A stretch of 64,000 bases of DNA from Toxotes chatareus (lineage: Eukaryota; Chordata; Actinopteri; Toxotidae). The first letter of the stretch is position 1. Every line of letters begins with the position of its first letter. Position numbers and translations under genes: made by a program. Location of the stretch: the NCBI GenBank assembly GCA_016801885.1, contig CM028890.1:9540001-9604000 (forward strand), written 5' to 3'. A model generated the notes under the pieces. The model had not been told where the DNA came from. It saw nothing but the letters and a program-made list of their open reading frames with translations, and searched no databases. Below, piece after piece: positions 22,101 through 37,100 of this stretch.

Positions 22101-25100
22101 TACTATTATTACGTTTTTTGACATTTTGAGCTAAAAAAAAATTTTTTGACTTTTTTTGGCCGATTTTGACGCCTTACTATACTATGACGTTTTTTTATGA
22201 CATTTTGAGGTCAAAAAAAATTTTTTGACTTTTTTGGCGATTTTGACGCTTTTACTATACTATGACGCTTTTTTATGACATTTTGAGGTAAAATTTTTTT
22301 TGACTTTTTTTTTGGCCGATTTTGACGCCTTTACTATACTATGACGTTTTTTATGACATTTTGAGGTCAAAATTTTTTTTGTTTGAGTTTTTTGGCCGAT
22401 TTTGACGCCTTACTATACTATGACGCTTTTTATGACATTTTGAGGTCAAAAATTTTTTGACTTTTTTGGCGACGTTTTTCACGGTCTTACTATACTATGA
22501 CGTTTTTTATGACATTTTGAGGTCAAAATTTTTGACTTTTTTTTGGCCGATTTTGACGCCTTACTATACTATGACGTTTTTTATGACATTTTGAGGTCAA
22601 AAATTTTTTTGACTTTTTTTGGCCGATTTTGACGCCTTACTATACTATGACGTTTTTTATGACATTTTGAGGTCAAAAATTTTTTTGACTTTTTTTGGCC
22701 GATTTTGACGCCTTACTATACTATACGATGTTTTTTATGACATTTTGTTTTTTATGACATTTTGAGGTAAAAAATTATTTTGACTTTTGAGGTCAAAAAT
22801 TTTTTTTTGTTTTTTTTTGGCGATTTTGACTATACTATACTATGACGTTTTTTATGACATTTTGAGGTCAAAATTTTTTTTGACTTTTTTTTTTGAGCCT
22901 TACTATACTATAGCGTTTTTTATGACATTTTGAGGTCAAATTTTTTTTTTGAGTTTTTTTGGCCGATTTTGACGCCTTACTATACTATGACGTTTTTTTA
23001 TGACATTTTGAGGTCAAAATTTTTTTGACTTTTTTTTGGCCGATTTTGACGCTTTTACTATACTATGACGTTTTTTTATGACATTTTGAGGTCAAAATTT
23101 TTGACTTTTTTTTTTGGCCGATTTTGACGCCTTTACTATACTATGACGTTTTTTATGACATTTTGAGGTCAAAATTTTTTGACTTTTTTTTTTGCCGATT
23201 TTGACGCCTTTACTATACTATACTATGACGTTTTTTTTATGACATTTTGAGGTCAAAAAATTTTTTGACTTTTTTTGGCCGATTTTGACGCCTTTACTAT
23301 ACTATGACGTTTTTTTATGACATTTTGAGGTCAAAAAATTTTTTTGAGTTTTTTTTGGCCGATTTTGACGCCTTACTATACTATATGACGTTTTTTATGA
23401 CATTTTGAGGTCAAAAATTTTTTGACTTTTTTGGCCGATTTTGACGCCTTTACTATACTATGACGTTTTTTTATGACATTTTGAGGTCAAATTTTTTTTT
23501 TGACTTTTTTTGGCCGATTTTGACGCCTTACTATACTATACTATGACGTTTTTTATGACATTTTGAGCTCAAAAAAATTTTTTTTTTTTTTGGCCGATTT
23601 TGATGACATTTTTACTATACTATGACGATTTTTTTATGACATTTTGAGGTCAAAAATTTTTTGAGTTTTTTTGGCCGATTTTGGACTTTACTATACTATG
23701 ACGTTTTTTATGACATTTTGAGGTCAAAAAATTTTTGACTTTTTTTTGCGCGATTTTGAGCTCGCCTTTACCGATTACTATACTATACTACTATTTTTTT
23801 ATGACATTTTGAGCTCAAAAATTTTTTGACTTTTTTTTGGCCGATTTTGACGCCTTACTATACTATATGACGTTTTTTTATGACATTTTGAGCTCAAAAA
23901 ATTTTTTTGAGTTTTTTGGCCGATTTTGACGCCTTTACTATACTATGACGTTTTTTATGACATTTTGAGGTCAAAAATTTTTTTGAGTTTTTTGGCCGAT
24001 TTTGACGCCTTTACTATACTATGACGTTTTTTATGACATTTTGAGGTCAAAAAATTTTTTGAGTTTTTTTTTGGCCGATTTTGACGCGCCTTACTATACT
24101 ATGACGTTTTTTATGACATTTTGAGGTCAAAAAAAAATTTTTGACTTTTTTTTGGCCGATTTTGACGCCTTACTATACTATGCGTTTTTTATGACATTTG
24201 AGGTCGTTTTTTTGACTTTTTGAGACGCTTTACTATACTATGACGTTTTTTTATGACAAAAAATTTTTTGAGTTTTTTTTGGCGATTTTGACGCCTTACT
24301 ATACTATACTATGACGTTTTTTATGACATTTTGAGGTCAAAAAAAAATTTTTTGACGCTTTTTTGCCGATTTTGACGCCTTTACTATACTATGACGTTTT
24401 ACTATTTATGACATTTTGAGGTCAAAAAATTTTTGACTTTTTTTGGCCGATTTTGACGCCTTACTATACTATGACGTTTTTTATGAATTTTTGAAGTCAA
24501 AAAAATTTTTGACTTTTTTTGGCCGATTTTGACACTTTACTAAACTATGATGTTTTTTATGAATTTTTGAGGTCAAAAATTTTTTTGAGTTTTTTTGGCC
24601 GATTTTGACGCCTTACTATACTATGACGTTTTTTATGAATTTTTGAGGTCAAAAAATTTTTTTGACTTTTTTTGGCCGATTTTGACGCGCCTTACTATAC
24701 TATGACGTTTTTTGATGATTTTGAGGTCAAAAATTTTTTTTGAGTTTTTGGCCGATTTTGACGCCTTACTATACTATGACGTTTTTTATGACATTTTGAG
24801 GTCAAAATTTTTTTTGACTTTTTTTTGGCCGATTTTGACGCTTCTTTACTATACTATGACGTTTTTATGACATTTTGAGGTCAAAAAATTTTTTTGAGTT
24901 TTTTGGCCGATTTTATACTTACTATACTATGACGCTTTTTTATGACATTTTGAGGTAAAAATTTTTTTTTTTTTTGGCCGATTTTGATTTTTACTATACT
25001 ATGACGTTTTTTATGACATTTTGAGGTCAAAAAATTTTTTTTTGACTTTTTTTGGCCGATTTTGACGCCTTACTATACTATACTATGACGTTTTTTTATG

Positions 25101-28100
25101 ACATTTTGAGGTCAAAAAAATTTTTGACTTTTTTTTGGCCGATTTTGACGCCTTACTATACTATGACGTTTTTTATGACATTTTGAGGTCAAAATTTTTT
25201 TTTTTGACTTTTTTTGGCCGATTTTGACGCCTTACTATACTATGACGTTTTTTATGACATTTTGAGGTCAAAAAATTTTTTGACTTTTTTTTTTGGCCGA
25301 TTTTGACTTTACTATACTATACTATGACGCTTTTTTTTTATGACATTTTGAGGTCAAAAAATTTTTTGACTTTTTTTTGGCCGATTTTGACGCCTTACTA
25401 TACTATGACGTTTTTTTATGACATTTTGAGGTCAAAAAAATTTTTTTTGACTATTTTTTTGGCCGATTTTGACGCCTTTACTATACTATGACGTTTTTTA
25501 TGACATTTTGAGGTCAATTTTTTTTGACATTTTATGGCCGATTTTGATGCCTTACTATACTATGACGTTTTTTTATGACATTTTGAGGTCAAAAATTTTT
25601 TTGAGTTTTTTGGCCGATTTTGACGCCTTACTATACTATGACGTTTTTTATGACATTTTGAGGTCAAAATTTTTTTGAGTTTTTTTTTTGGCCGATTTTG
25701 ACGCATTTTACTATACTATGACGTTTTTTATGACATTTTGAGGTCAAAAAAATTTTTTTTGAGTTTTTTTGGCCGATTTTGACGCCTTTACTATACTATG
25801 ACGTTTTTTATGACATTTTGAGGTCAAAAATTTTTTTGACTTTTTTTGGCCGATTTTGACGCTTTTACTATACTATGACGTTTTTTTTATGACATTTTGA
25901 GGTCAAAAATTTTTTTGAGTTTTTTCGATTTTGACGCCTTACTAACTATGGACGTTTTTTTGACATTTGAGGTCAAAAATTTTTTTTGACTTTTTTGGCC
26001 GATTTTGACGCTATACTTACTATACTATGACGTTTTTTATGACATTTTGAGGTCTATAAAAATTTTTTTTGACATTTTTTTTTGGCCGATTTTGACGACT
26101 TTTTACTATACTATGACGTTTTTTTATGACATTTTGAGGTCAAAATTTTTTGATTTTTTTTGACTTTTTTGGCCGATTTTGACGCCTTTACTATACTATA
26201 TGACTATTTTTTATGACATTTTGAGGTCAAAAAAATTTTTTTGAGTTTTTTTGGCCGATTTTGACGCCTTTTACTATACTATATGACGTTTTTTATGACA
26301 TTTTGAGCTCAAAAAATTTTTTTGACTTTTTTTGGCCGATTTTGACTTTTTACTATACTATGACGACGTTTTTTTTATGACATTTTGAGGTCAAAAAATT
26401 TTTTTGACTTTTTTGGCCGATTTTGACGCCTTACTATACTATGACGCTTTTTTTTTATGACATTTTGAGGTCAAAAAAAATTTTTTTGAGTTTTTTTGGC
26501 CGATTTTGACGCCTTACTATACTATGACGTTTTTTTATGACATTTTGAGCTCAAAAAATTTTTTGAGTTTTTTGGCCGATTTTGACGCCTTTACTATACT
26601 ATGACGTTTTTTATGACATTTTGAGGTCAAAAAATTTTTTTGAGTTTTTTTGGCCGATTTTGACGCCTTTTACTATACTATGACGTTTTTTATGACATTT
26701 TGAGGTCAAAAATTTTTTTGAGTTTTTTTTGGCGATTTTGACGCCTTTACTATACTATGACGCGTGGCCAATTTTTTATGACATTTTGAGGTCAAAAAAT
26801 TTTTTGAGGTCAAAAATTTTTTTTTTGGCCGATTTTGACGCCTTTACTATACTATGACGTTTTTTATGACATTTTGAGGTCAAAAATTTTTTTTTGACTT
26901 TTTTGGCCGATTTTGACGCCTTACTACTATACTATGACGTTTTTTATGACATTTTGAGGTCAAAAATTTTTTTGGTTTTTTTTGGCCGATTTTGACGCCT
27001 TTACTATACTATGACGTTTTTTTATGACATTTTGAGGTCAAAAATTTTTTGACTTTTTTTTGGCCGATTTTGACGCCTTTACTATACTATGACGTTTTTT
27101 ATGACATTTTGAGGTCAAAAATTTTTTTTGACTTTTTTTGGCCGATTTTGACGCCTTACTATACTATGACGTTTTTTATGACATTTTGAGGTCAAAAATT
27201 TTTTGACTTTTTTGGCCGATTTTGATTTTTTTACTATACTATGACGTTTTTTTATGACATTTTGAGGTCAAAAATTTTTTTGACTTTTTTTGGCCGATTT
27301 TGACGCCTTACTATACTATGACGTTTTTTATGACATTTTGAGGTCAAAAAAATTTTTTTGACTTTTTTTGGCCGATTTTGACGCCTTTACTATATACTAT
27401 GACGTTTTTATGACATTTTGAGGTCAAAAATTTTTTTGACTTTTTTTGGCCGATTTTGACGCCTTTACTAAACTATGACGTTTTTTTATGACATTTTGAG
27501 GTCAAAATTTTTTTGACTTTTTTGGCCGATTTTGACGCCTTACTATACTATGACGTTTTTTATGACATTTTGAGGTCAAAAAATTTTTTGAGTTTTTTTT
27601 TGGCCGATTTTGACGCCCTTACTATACTATGACGTTTTTATGACATTTTGAGGTCAAAAAATTTTTTTGAGTTTTTTGGCCGATTTTGACTTTACTATTG
27701 CGTTTTTATATACTATGACGTTTTTTATGACATTTTGAGCTCAAAAAAATTTTTTGACTTTTTTTTTCGATTTTGACGCCTTACTATACTATGACGTTTT
27801 TTATGACATTTTGAGGTCAAAAATTTTTTTTGACTTTTTTTGGCCGATTTTGACGCTTCTTTACTATACTATGACGTTTTTTATGACATTTTGAGGTCAA
27901 AAATTTTTTTTGACTTTTTTTGGCCGATTTTGACGCTTACTTTACTATACTATGACGTTTTTATGACATTTTGAGGTCAAAAATTTTTTTTGAGTTTTTT
28001 GGCCGATTTTGACGCCTTACTATACTATGACGTTTTTTATGACATTTTGAGGTCAAAAAAATTTTTTGACTTTTTTTTTGGCCGATTTTGACGCCTTACT

Positions 28101-31100
28101 ATACTATGACGTTTTTTATGACGTTTTTTATGACATTTTGAGCTCAAAAATTTTTTGACTAGTTTTTGAGCCAAAATTTTTGACTTTTTTGACGCCTTAC
28201 TATACTATGACGCTTTTTTTTTATGACATTTTGAGGTCAAAAATTTTTTTGACTTTTTTTTGGCCGATTTTGACGCCTTTACTATACTATGACGTTTTTT
28301 ATGACATTTTGAGGTCAAAATTTTTGACTTTTTTTGGCTGATTTTGACGCCTTTACTATACTATGATTTTTTTATGACATTTTGAGTCAAAAATTTTTTT
28401 TGAGATTTTTTTTTTGGCCGATTTTGACGCCTTACTATACTATGATGTTTTTTATGACATTTTGAGGTCAAAAAGTTTTTTTTTTTGACTATGATGTTTT
28501 TTTTGGCCGATTTTGACGATTTTTACTATACTATGATGTTTTTTTATGACATTTTGAGCTCAAAAATTTTTTTGACTTTTTTTGGCCGATTTTGACGCCT
28601 TACTATACTATGACGTTTTTTATGACATTTTGAGGTCAAAAATTTTTTTTGAGTTTTTTTGGCCGATTTTGAAGTTTTACTATACTATGACGTTTTTTAT
28701 GACATTTTGAGGTCAAAAAATTTTTTTTTTTTTTTTTTGGCCGATTTTTTGGCCTTTACTATACTATGACGTTTTTTATGACATTTTGAGCTCAAAAAAT
28801 TTTTTTTGAGTTTTTTTGGCCGATTTTGACGCCTTACTATACTATGACGTTTTTTATGACATTTTGAGGTCAAAATTTTTTTTGACTTTTTTTGGCCGAT
28901 TTTGACGCCTTACTATACTATGACGTTTTTTATGACATTTTGAGGTCAAAAAATTTTTTTGAGTTTTTTGTCCGATTTTGACGCCTTACTATACTATGAC
29001 GTTTTTTATGACATTTTGAGCTCAAAAATTTTTTTTTTTTTTTTTGGCCGATTTTGACGCCTTACTATACTATGACGTTTTTTATGACATTTTGAGGTCA
29101 AAAATTTTTTTGACTTTTTTTTGGCCGATTTTGACGCCTTACTATACTATGACGTTTTTTTATGACATTTTGAGGTAAAAAATTTTTTTGACTTTTTTTT
29201 GGCCGATTTTGACGCCTTTACTATACTATGACGTTTTTTATGACATTTTGAGGTCAAAATTTTTTTTTTTGAGTTTTTTTGGCCGATTTTGACGCCTTTT
29301 ACTATACTATGACGCTTTTTTTATGACATTTTGAGGTAAAAATTTTTTTGACTTTTTTTGGCCGATTTTGACGCCTTACTATACTATGACGTTTTTATGA
29401 CATTTTGAGGTAAAAATTTTTTTTGAGTTTTTTTTGGCCGATTTTGACGCCTTACTATACTATGACGTTTTTTATGACATTTTGAGCTAAAAAATTTTTT
29501 TGAGTTTTTTTGGCCGATTTTGACGCCTTACTATACTATGACGTTTTTTATGACATTTTGAGCTAAAAAATTTTTTTTGAGTTTTTTTGGCCGATTTTGA
29601 CGCCTTACTATACTATGACGTTTTTTTATGACATTTTGAGCTCAAAAAAAAATTTGAGTTTTTTTGGCCGATTTTCACGCCTTACTATACTATGACGTTT
29701 TTTATGACATTTAGAGCTCAAAAAAAATTTTTTGAGTTTTTTGGCCGATTTTGACGCCTTTACTATACTATGACGCTTTTTTATGACATTTTGAGTCAAA
29801 AATTTTTTTGAGTTTTTTTTTGGCGATTTTGACGCCTTACTATACTATGACGCGTTTTTATGACATTTTGAGCTCAAAAATTTTTTTGAGTTTTTTGGCC
29901 GATTTTGACGCTTTTACTATACTATGACGTTTTTTTATGACATTTTGAGGTCAAAAAGTTTTTTGACTTTTTTTGGCCGATTTTGACGCCTTACTATACT
30001 ATGACGTTTTTTATGACATTTTGAGGTCAAAAAATTTTTTGACTTTTTTTTTGGCCGATTTTGACGCCTTACTATACTATGACGTTTTTTATGACATTTT
30101 GAGGTCAAAAATTTTTTTGACTTTTTTTGGCCGATTTTGACGCCTTACTATACTATGACGTTTTTTATGACATTTTGAGGTCAAAAATTTTTTTGACTTT
30201 TTTTTGGCCGATTTTGACGCCCTACGGCCGTATGACGTTTTTTATGACATTTTGAGGTCAAAAATTTTTTTGACTTTTTTGGCCGATTTTGACGCCTTAC
30301 TATACTATGACGTTTTTTTATGACATTTTGAGCTCAAAAAATTTTTTTGACTTTTTGGCCGATTTTGACGCCTTACTATACTATGACGTTTTTTTTGACA
30401 TTTGGCGCTCAAAAATTTTTTTGAGTTTTTTTGGCCGATTTTGACGCCTTACTATACTATGATGTTTTTTTATGACATTTTGATGTCAAAAAAATTTTTT
30501 TGACTTTTTTGGCCGATTTTGACGCCTTTTACTATACTATGACGCTTTTTTTATGACATTTTGAGCTCAAAAATTTTTTTGACTTTTTTTTGGCCGATTT
30601 TGACGCCTTACTATACTATGACGTTTTTTATGACATTTTGAGGTCAAAAAAATTTTTTTGAGTTTTTTTTTGGCCGATTTTGACGCCTTTTTTATACTAT
30701 TTTGAGCTTTTTATGACATTTTGAGCCTCACTATACTTTTTTTTTTTATTTTTGGTCAAAAAAATTTTGACTTTTTACTATACTATACTATGACGTTTTT
30801 TATGACATTTTGAGCTCAAAATTTTTTTGAGTTTTTTGGCCGATTTTGACGCCTTACTATACTATGACGTTTTTATGACATTTTGAGGTCAAAAATTTTT
30901 TTGACTTTTTTTTGGCCGATTTTGACGCCTTTATACTATACTATGACGATTTTTTTATGACATTTTGAGCTCAAAAATTTTTTTTTTTTTTTTGGCCGAT
31001 TTTGACGCCTTTACTATACTATGACGTTTTTTTTATGACATTTTGAGGTCAAAAATTTTTTGACTTTTTTGGCCGATTTTGACGCCTTATACTATACTAT

Positions 31101-34100
31101 GACATTTTTTTATGACATTTTGAGCTCAAAAAATTTTTTTTTGAGTTTTTTTTTGGCCGATTTTGACGCCTTTACTATACTATGACTATACTATTTTTAT
31201 GACATTTTGAGGTCAAAAATTTTTTGACTTTTTTTGGCCGATTTTGACGCCTTACTATACTATGACGTTTTTTATGACATTTTGAGCTCAAAAATTTTTT
31301 TTGAGTTTTTTTGGCCGATTTTGACGCCTTACTATACTATGACGTTTTTTATGACATTTTGAGCTCAAAATTTTTTTGAGTTTTTTTGGCCGATTTTGAC
31401 GCCTTTACTATACTATGACGCTTTTTTTATGACATTTTGAGCTCAAAATTTTTTTGACTTTTTTTTCGATTTTGACGCCTTTTTATACTATACTATGACG
31501 TTTTTTATGACATTTTGAGCTCAAAATTTTTTGAGTTTTTTGGCCGATTTTGACGCTTTACTATACTATGACGCTTTTTTATGACATTTTGAGCTCAAAA
31601 ATTTTTTTTTTTTTGAGTTTTTTGGCCGATTTTGACGCCTTTACTATACTATGACGATTTTTTTTATGACATTTTGAGGTCAAAAATTTTTTTGAGTTTT
31701 TTGTGCCGATTTTGACGCCTTTACTATACTATGACGTTTTTTATGACATTTTGAGCTCAAAATTTTTTTGACTTTTTTTGGCCGATTTTGACGCCTTTAC
31801 TATACTATGACGTTTTTATGACATTTTGAGCTCAAAAAATTTTTTTTGAGTTTTTTGGCCGATTTTGACGCCTTTACTATACTATGACGCTTTTTTATGA
31901 CATTTTGAGCTCAAAAATTTTTTTGAGTTTTTTTGGCCGATTTGACGCTTTTTTACTATACTATGACGTTTTTTATGACATTTTGAGGTCAAAATTTTTT
32001 GAGTTTTTTTGTCCGATTTTGACGCCTTACTATACTATGACGTTTTTATGACATTTTGAGGTCAAAATTTTTTGAGTTTTTTTGGCGATTTTGACTTTAC
32101 TATACTATGACGCGTTTTTATGACATTTTGAGGTCAAAAATTTTTTTTGACTTTTTTTTTTTTGGCCGATTTTGACGCCTTACTATACTATGACGTTTTT
32201 TATGACATTTTGAGCTCAAAAATTTTTTTTGACTTTTTTTGGCCGATTTTGACGCTTCTTTACTATACTATGACGTTTTTTATGACATTTTGAGGTCAAA
32301 AATTTTTTGATTTTTTTGGCCGATTTTGACGCTTTTTACTATACTATGACGCTTTTTATGACATTTTGAGCTCAAAATTTTTTTTTGACTTTTTTTGGTC
32401 GATTTTGACGTTTTTTATATATACTACTATGACTTTTACTATACTATTTTTTTATGACATTTTGAGCTCAAAATTTTTTTGACTTTTTTTTTGGCCGATT
32501 TTGACGCCTTACTATACTATGACGCTTTTTTATGACATTTTGAGGTCAAAAATTTTTGACGTTTTTTTTTTGGCCGATTTTGACGCTTTACTATACTATG
32601 ACGTTTTTTTATGACATTTTGAGCTCAAAAAATTTTTTTTTGACTTTTTTTGGCCGATTTTGACGCCTTTTACTATACATTTATGACGTTTTTTATGACA
32701 TTTTGAGCTCAAAAATTTTTTGAGTTTTTTTGACATTTTGATTTTGACGCCTTTACTATACTATGACGCTTTTTTATGACATTTTGAGCTCAAAAATTTT
32801 TTTTTGAGTTTTTTGGCCGATTTTGACGCGCTTTACTATACTATGACGTTTTTTATGACATTTTGAGGTCAAAAATTTTTTTGAGTTTTTTTTTTGGCCG
32901 ATTTTGACGCCTTACTATACTATGACGTTTTTTATGACATTTTGAGGTCAAAAAATTTTTTTTGACTTTTTTTTTGGCCGATTTTGACGCTTTTACTATA
33001 CTATGACGTTTTTTTATGACATTTTGAGGTCAAAAATTTTTTTTGACTTTTTTTGGCGATTTTGACGCTCTTTACTATACTATGACGTTTTTTATGACAT
33101 TTTGAGGTCAAAAAAACTTTTTTTTTTTTGACTTTTTTTTGGCCGATTTTGACATTTGAGCCTTACTATACTATGATGCTTTTTTTTATGACATTTTGAG
33201 TTTTTTCAAAAAAATTTTTTTTGAAAATTTTTTTTGAATTTTTTTGGCCGATTTTGACGCCTTTACTATACTATGACGTTTTTTATGACATTTTGAGCTC
33301 AAAAATTTTTTTGACTTTTTTGGCCGATTTTGACGTACTTTACTATATATGACGTTTTTTATGACATTTTGAGGTAAAAATTTTTTTGAGTTTTTTTTTA
33401 TCGATTTTGACGCTTCGCTTTTACTATACTATGACGTTTTTTATGACATTTTGAGCTCAAAAAAATTTTTTGACTTTTTTTGGCCGATTTTGACGCTTTT
33501 ACTATACTATGACGCTTTTTTATGACATTTTGAGGTCAAAATTTTTTGAGTTTTTTTGGGCAATTTTGCCTTACTATACTATGACGTTTTTTTATGACAT
33601 TTTGAGGTCAAAAATTTTTTTTGACTTTTTTTGGCCGATTTTGACGCCTTTACTATACTATGACGTTTTTTATGACATTTGAGGTCAAAAATTTTTTTGA
33701 CTTTTTTGGCCGATTTTGACGCCTTTACTATACTATGACGTTTTTTTTATGACATTTTGAGCTCAAAATTTTTTGAGTTTTTTTGGCCGATTTTTGACGC
33801 CTTTACTATATACTATGACGTTTTTTATGACATTTTGAGCTCAAAATTTTTTTTTTTTTTTTGGCGAATTTTGACGCCTTTTTACTATACTATGACGTTT
33901 TTTTTATGACATTTTGAGATAAAATTTTTTTGAGTTTTTGGCCGATTTTGACGCCTTACTATACTATGACGTTTTTTTATGACATTTTGAGGTCAAAAAA
34001 AATTTTGAGTTTTTGTCCAATTTTGAAATTTTTTAGTTTTTTATACGATTTGACGCCTTTTTTTATGACATTTTTTGACATTCTCAATTTTTTTTTGACT

Positions 34101-37100
34101 TTTTTGGCCGATTTTGACGCTTTTACTATACTATGACGTTTTTTATGACATTTTGAGGTCAAAAAATTTTTTTTGAGTTTTTTGGTCGAATTTGACGCCT
34201 TACTATACTATGACGTTTTTTATGACATTTTGAGGTTAAAAAATTTTTGACTTTTTTGGCTGATTTTGACGCCTTTACTATACTATGACGTTTTTTATGA
34301 CATTTTGAGGTCAAAAATTTTTTTGAGTTTTTTGGCGATTTTGACGTCTTTACTACTATACTATGACGTTTTTTATGACATTTTGAGCTCAAAAAATTTT
34401 TTTTGAGTTTTTTGGCCGATTTTGACGCCTTACTATACTATGACGTTTTTATGACATTTTGAGCTCAAAAAAATTTGAGTTTTTTTGGCCGATTTTGACG
34501 CCTTACTATACTATGACGTTTTTTATGACATTTTGAGCTCAAAATTTTTTTTGACTTTTTTTGGCCGATTTTGACGCCTTACTATACTATGACGTTTTTT
34601 ATGACATTTTGAGGTCAAAAATTTTTTTGAGTTTTTTTGGCCGATTTTGACGCCTTACTATACTATGACGTTTTTTATGACATTTTGAGCTCAAAATTTT
34701 TTTGACTTTTTTTGGCCGATTTTGACGCCTTACTATACTATACGTTTTTTATGACATTTTGAGGTCAAAAAAATTTTTTGAGTTTTTTACGGATTTTGAC
34801 GCCTTTACTATACTATGACGTTTTTTTATGACATTTTGAGGTCAAAAAATTTTTTTGATTTTTGACGATTTTTTACTATTATGCGTTTTTTTGATTTTTT
34901 TAAGCTCTATACTATGACGTTTTTTATGACATTTTGAGCTCAAAATGATATTTTGATTTTTTTTTGAGCTCAAAAAATTTTTTTTTTTTGGCCGATTTTG
35001 ACGCTTACTATACTATGACGCTTTTTTATGACATTTTGAGGTCAAAAATTTTTTGACTTTTTGGCCGATTTTGACGCCTTTACTATACTATGACGTTTTT
35101 TATGACATTTTGAGCTCAAAAATTTTTGACTTTTTTGGCCGATTTTGACGCCTTTACTATACTATGACGTTTTTTATGACATTTTGAGGTCAAAAAAATT
35201 TTTTGAGTTTTTTGGCGATTTTGACGCTTTTACTATACTATGACGTTTTTTTACGACATTTTGAGGTCAAAAAATTTTTTTGAGTTTTTTTGGCCGATTT
35301 TGACGCCTTTACTATACTATGACGTTTTTATGACATTTTGAGGTCAAAATTTTTTGAGTTTTTTGCCGATTTTGACGCCTTTACTATACTATGACGTTTT
35401 TTATGACATTTTGAGGTCAAAAAATTTTTTTGACTTTTTTTTGGCCGATTTTGACGCCTTCTTTTACTATACTATGACGTTTTTTTATGACATTTTGAGG
35501 TCAAAAAATTTTTTGAGTTTTTTACCGATTTTGACGCTTTATTATACTATGACGCTTTTTATGACATTTTGAGGTCAAAAAATTTTTTGACTTTTTTTTG
35601 GCCGATTTTGACGCTTTACTATACTATGACGCTTTTTTTTTATGACATTTTGAGCTCAAAATTTTTTTTTTTTTTTTGGCCGATTTTGACGCCGTTTACT
35701 ATACTATGACGTTTTTTTATGACATTTTGAGCTCAAAAAATTTTTTTGAGTTTTTTTTGGCCGATTTTGACGCCTTACTATACTATGACGTTTTTTTATG
35801 ACATTTTGAGCTCAAAATTTTTTTTGAGTTTTTTTGGCCGATTTTGACGCCTTACTATACTATGACGTTTTTTATGACATTTTGAGGTCAAAAAATTTTT
35901 TGAGTTTTTTGGCCGATTTTGACGCCTTTACTATACTATGACGTTTTTTTATGACATTTTGAGGTCAAAAAATTTTTGACTTTTTTGGCCAATTTTGACG
36001 CCTTTACTATACTATGACGATTTTTTTATGACATTTTGAGCTCAAAAAAAATTTTTTTGAGTTTTTTGGCCGATTTTGACGCTCTTACTATACTATGACG
36101 CTTTTTTATGACATTTTGAGCTCAAAAAATTTTTTGACTTTTTTTTGGCCGATTTTGATGCCTTACTATACTATGACGCTTTTTTTATGACATTTTGAGC
36201 TCAAAAATTTTTTTTGAGTTTTTTTTGGTCAATTTTGACGCCTTACTATACTATGACGTTTTTTTATGACATTTTGAGGTCAAAAAATTTTTTTGACTTT
36301 TTTTGGCCGATTTTGACGCCTCTTTACTATACTATGACGCTTTTTTTTATGACATTTGAGCTCAAAAATTTTTTTGACTTTTTTTGGCCGATTTTGACGC
36401 CTTACTATACTATGAGCGTTTTTTATGACATTTTGAGCTCAAAAAAATTTTTTGAGTTTTTTGGCCGATTTTGACGCCTTACTATACTATGACGTTTTTT
36501 TATGACATTTTGAGCTCAAAAAAAATTTTTGAGTTTTTTGCCGATTTTGACGCCTTTACTATACTATGACGCTTTTTTTTATGACATTTTGAGCTCAAAA
36601 TTTTTTTTGACTTTTTTTTTGGGCGATTTTGACGCCTTACTATACTATGACGTTTTTTATGACATTTTGAGCTCAAAAAATTTTGAGTTTTTTGGTCGAT
36701 TTTGACGCCTTACTATACTATGACGTTTTTTATGACATTTTGAGCTCAAAATTTTTTTGAGTTTTTTTTGGCCGATTTTGACTCGCTTATACTATACTAT
36801 GACGCTTTTTATGACATTTTTGAGCTCAAAAAATTTTGACGTTTTTTTGACATTTTAATTTTGACGTTTCATTTACTATACTATACTATGACGCTTTTTT
36901 ATGACATTTTGAGCTCAAAATTTTTGAGTTTTTTGGTCAAAAAAGATTTTGAAATTTTTGCCGATTTTGACGCCTTTACTATTTGCGTTTTTTATGACAT
37001 TTTGAGCTCAAAATTTTTTTGAGACTTTTTTGGCGATTTTGACGTATTACTATACTATGACGCTTTTTTATGACATTTTGAGCTAAAAAAATTTTTTGAC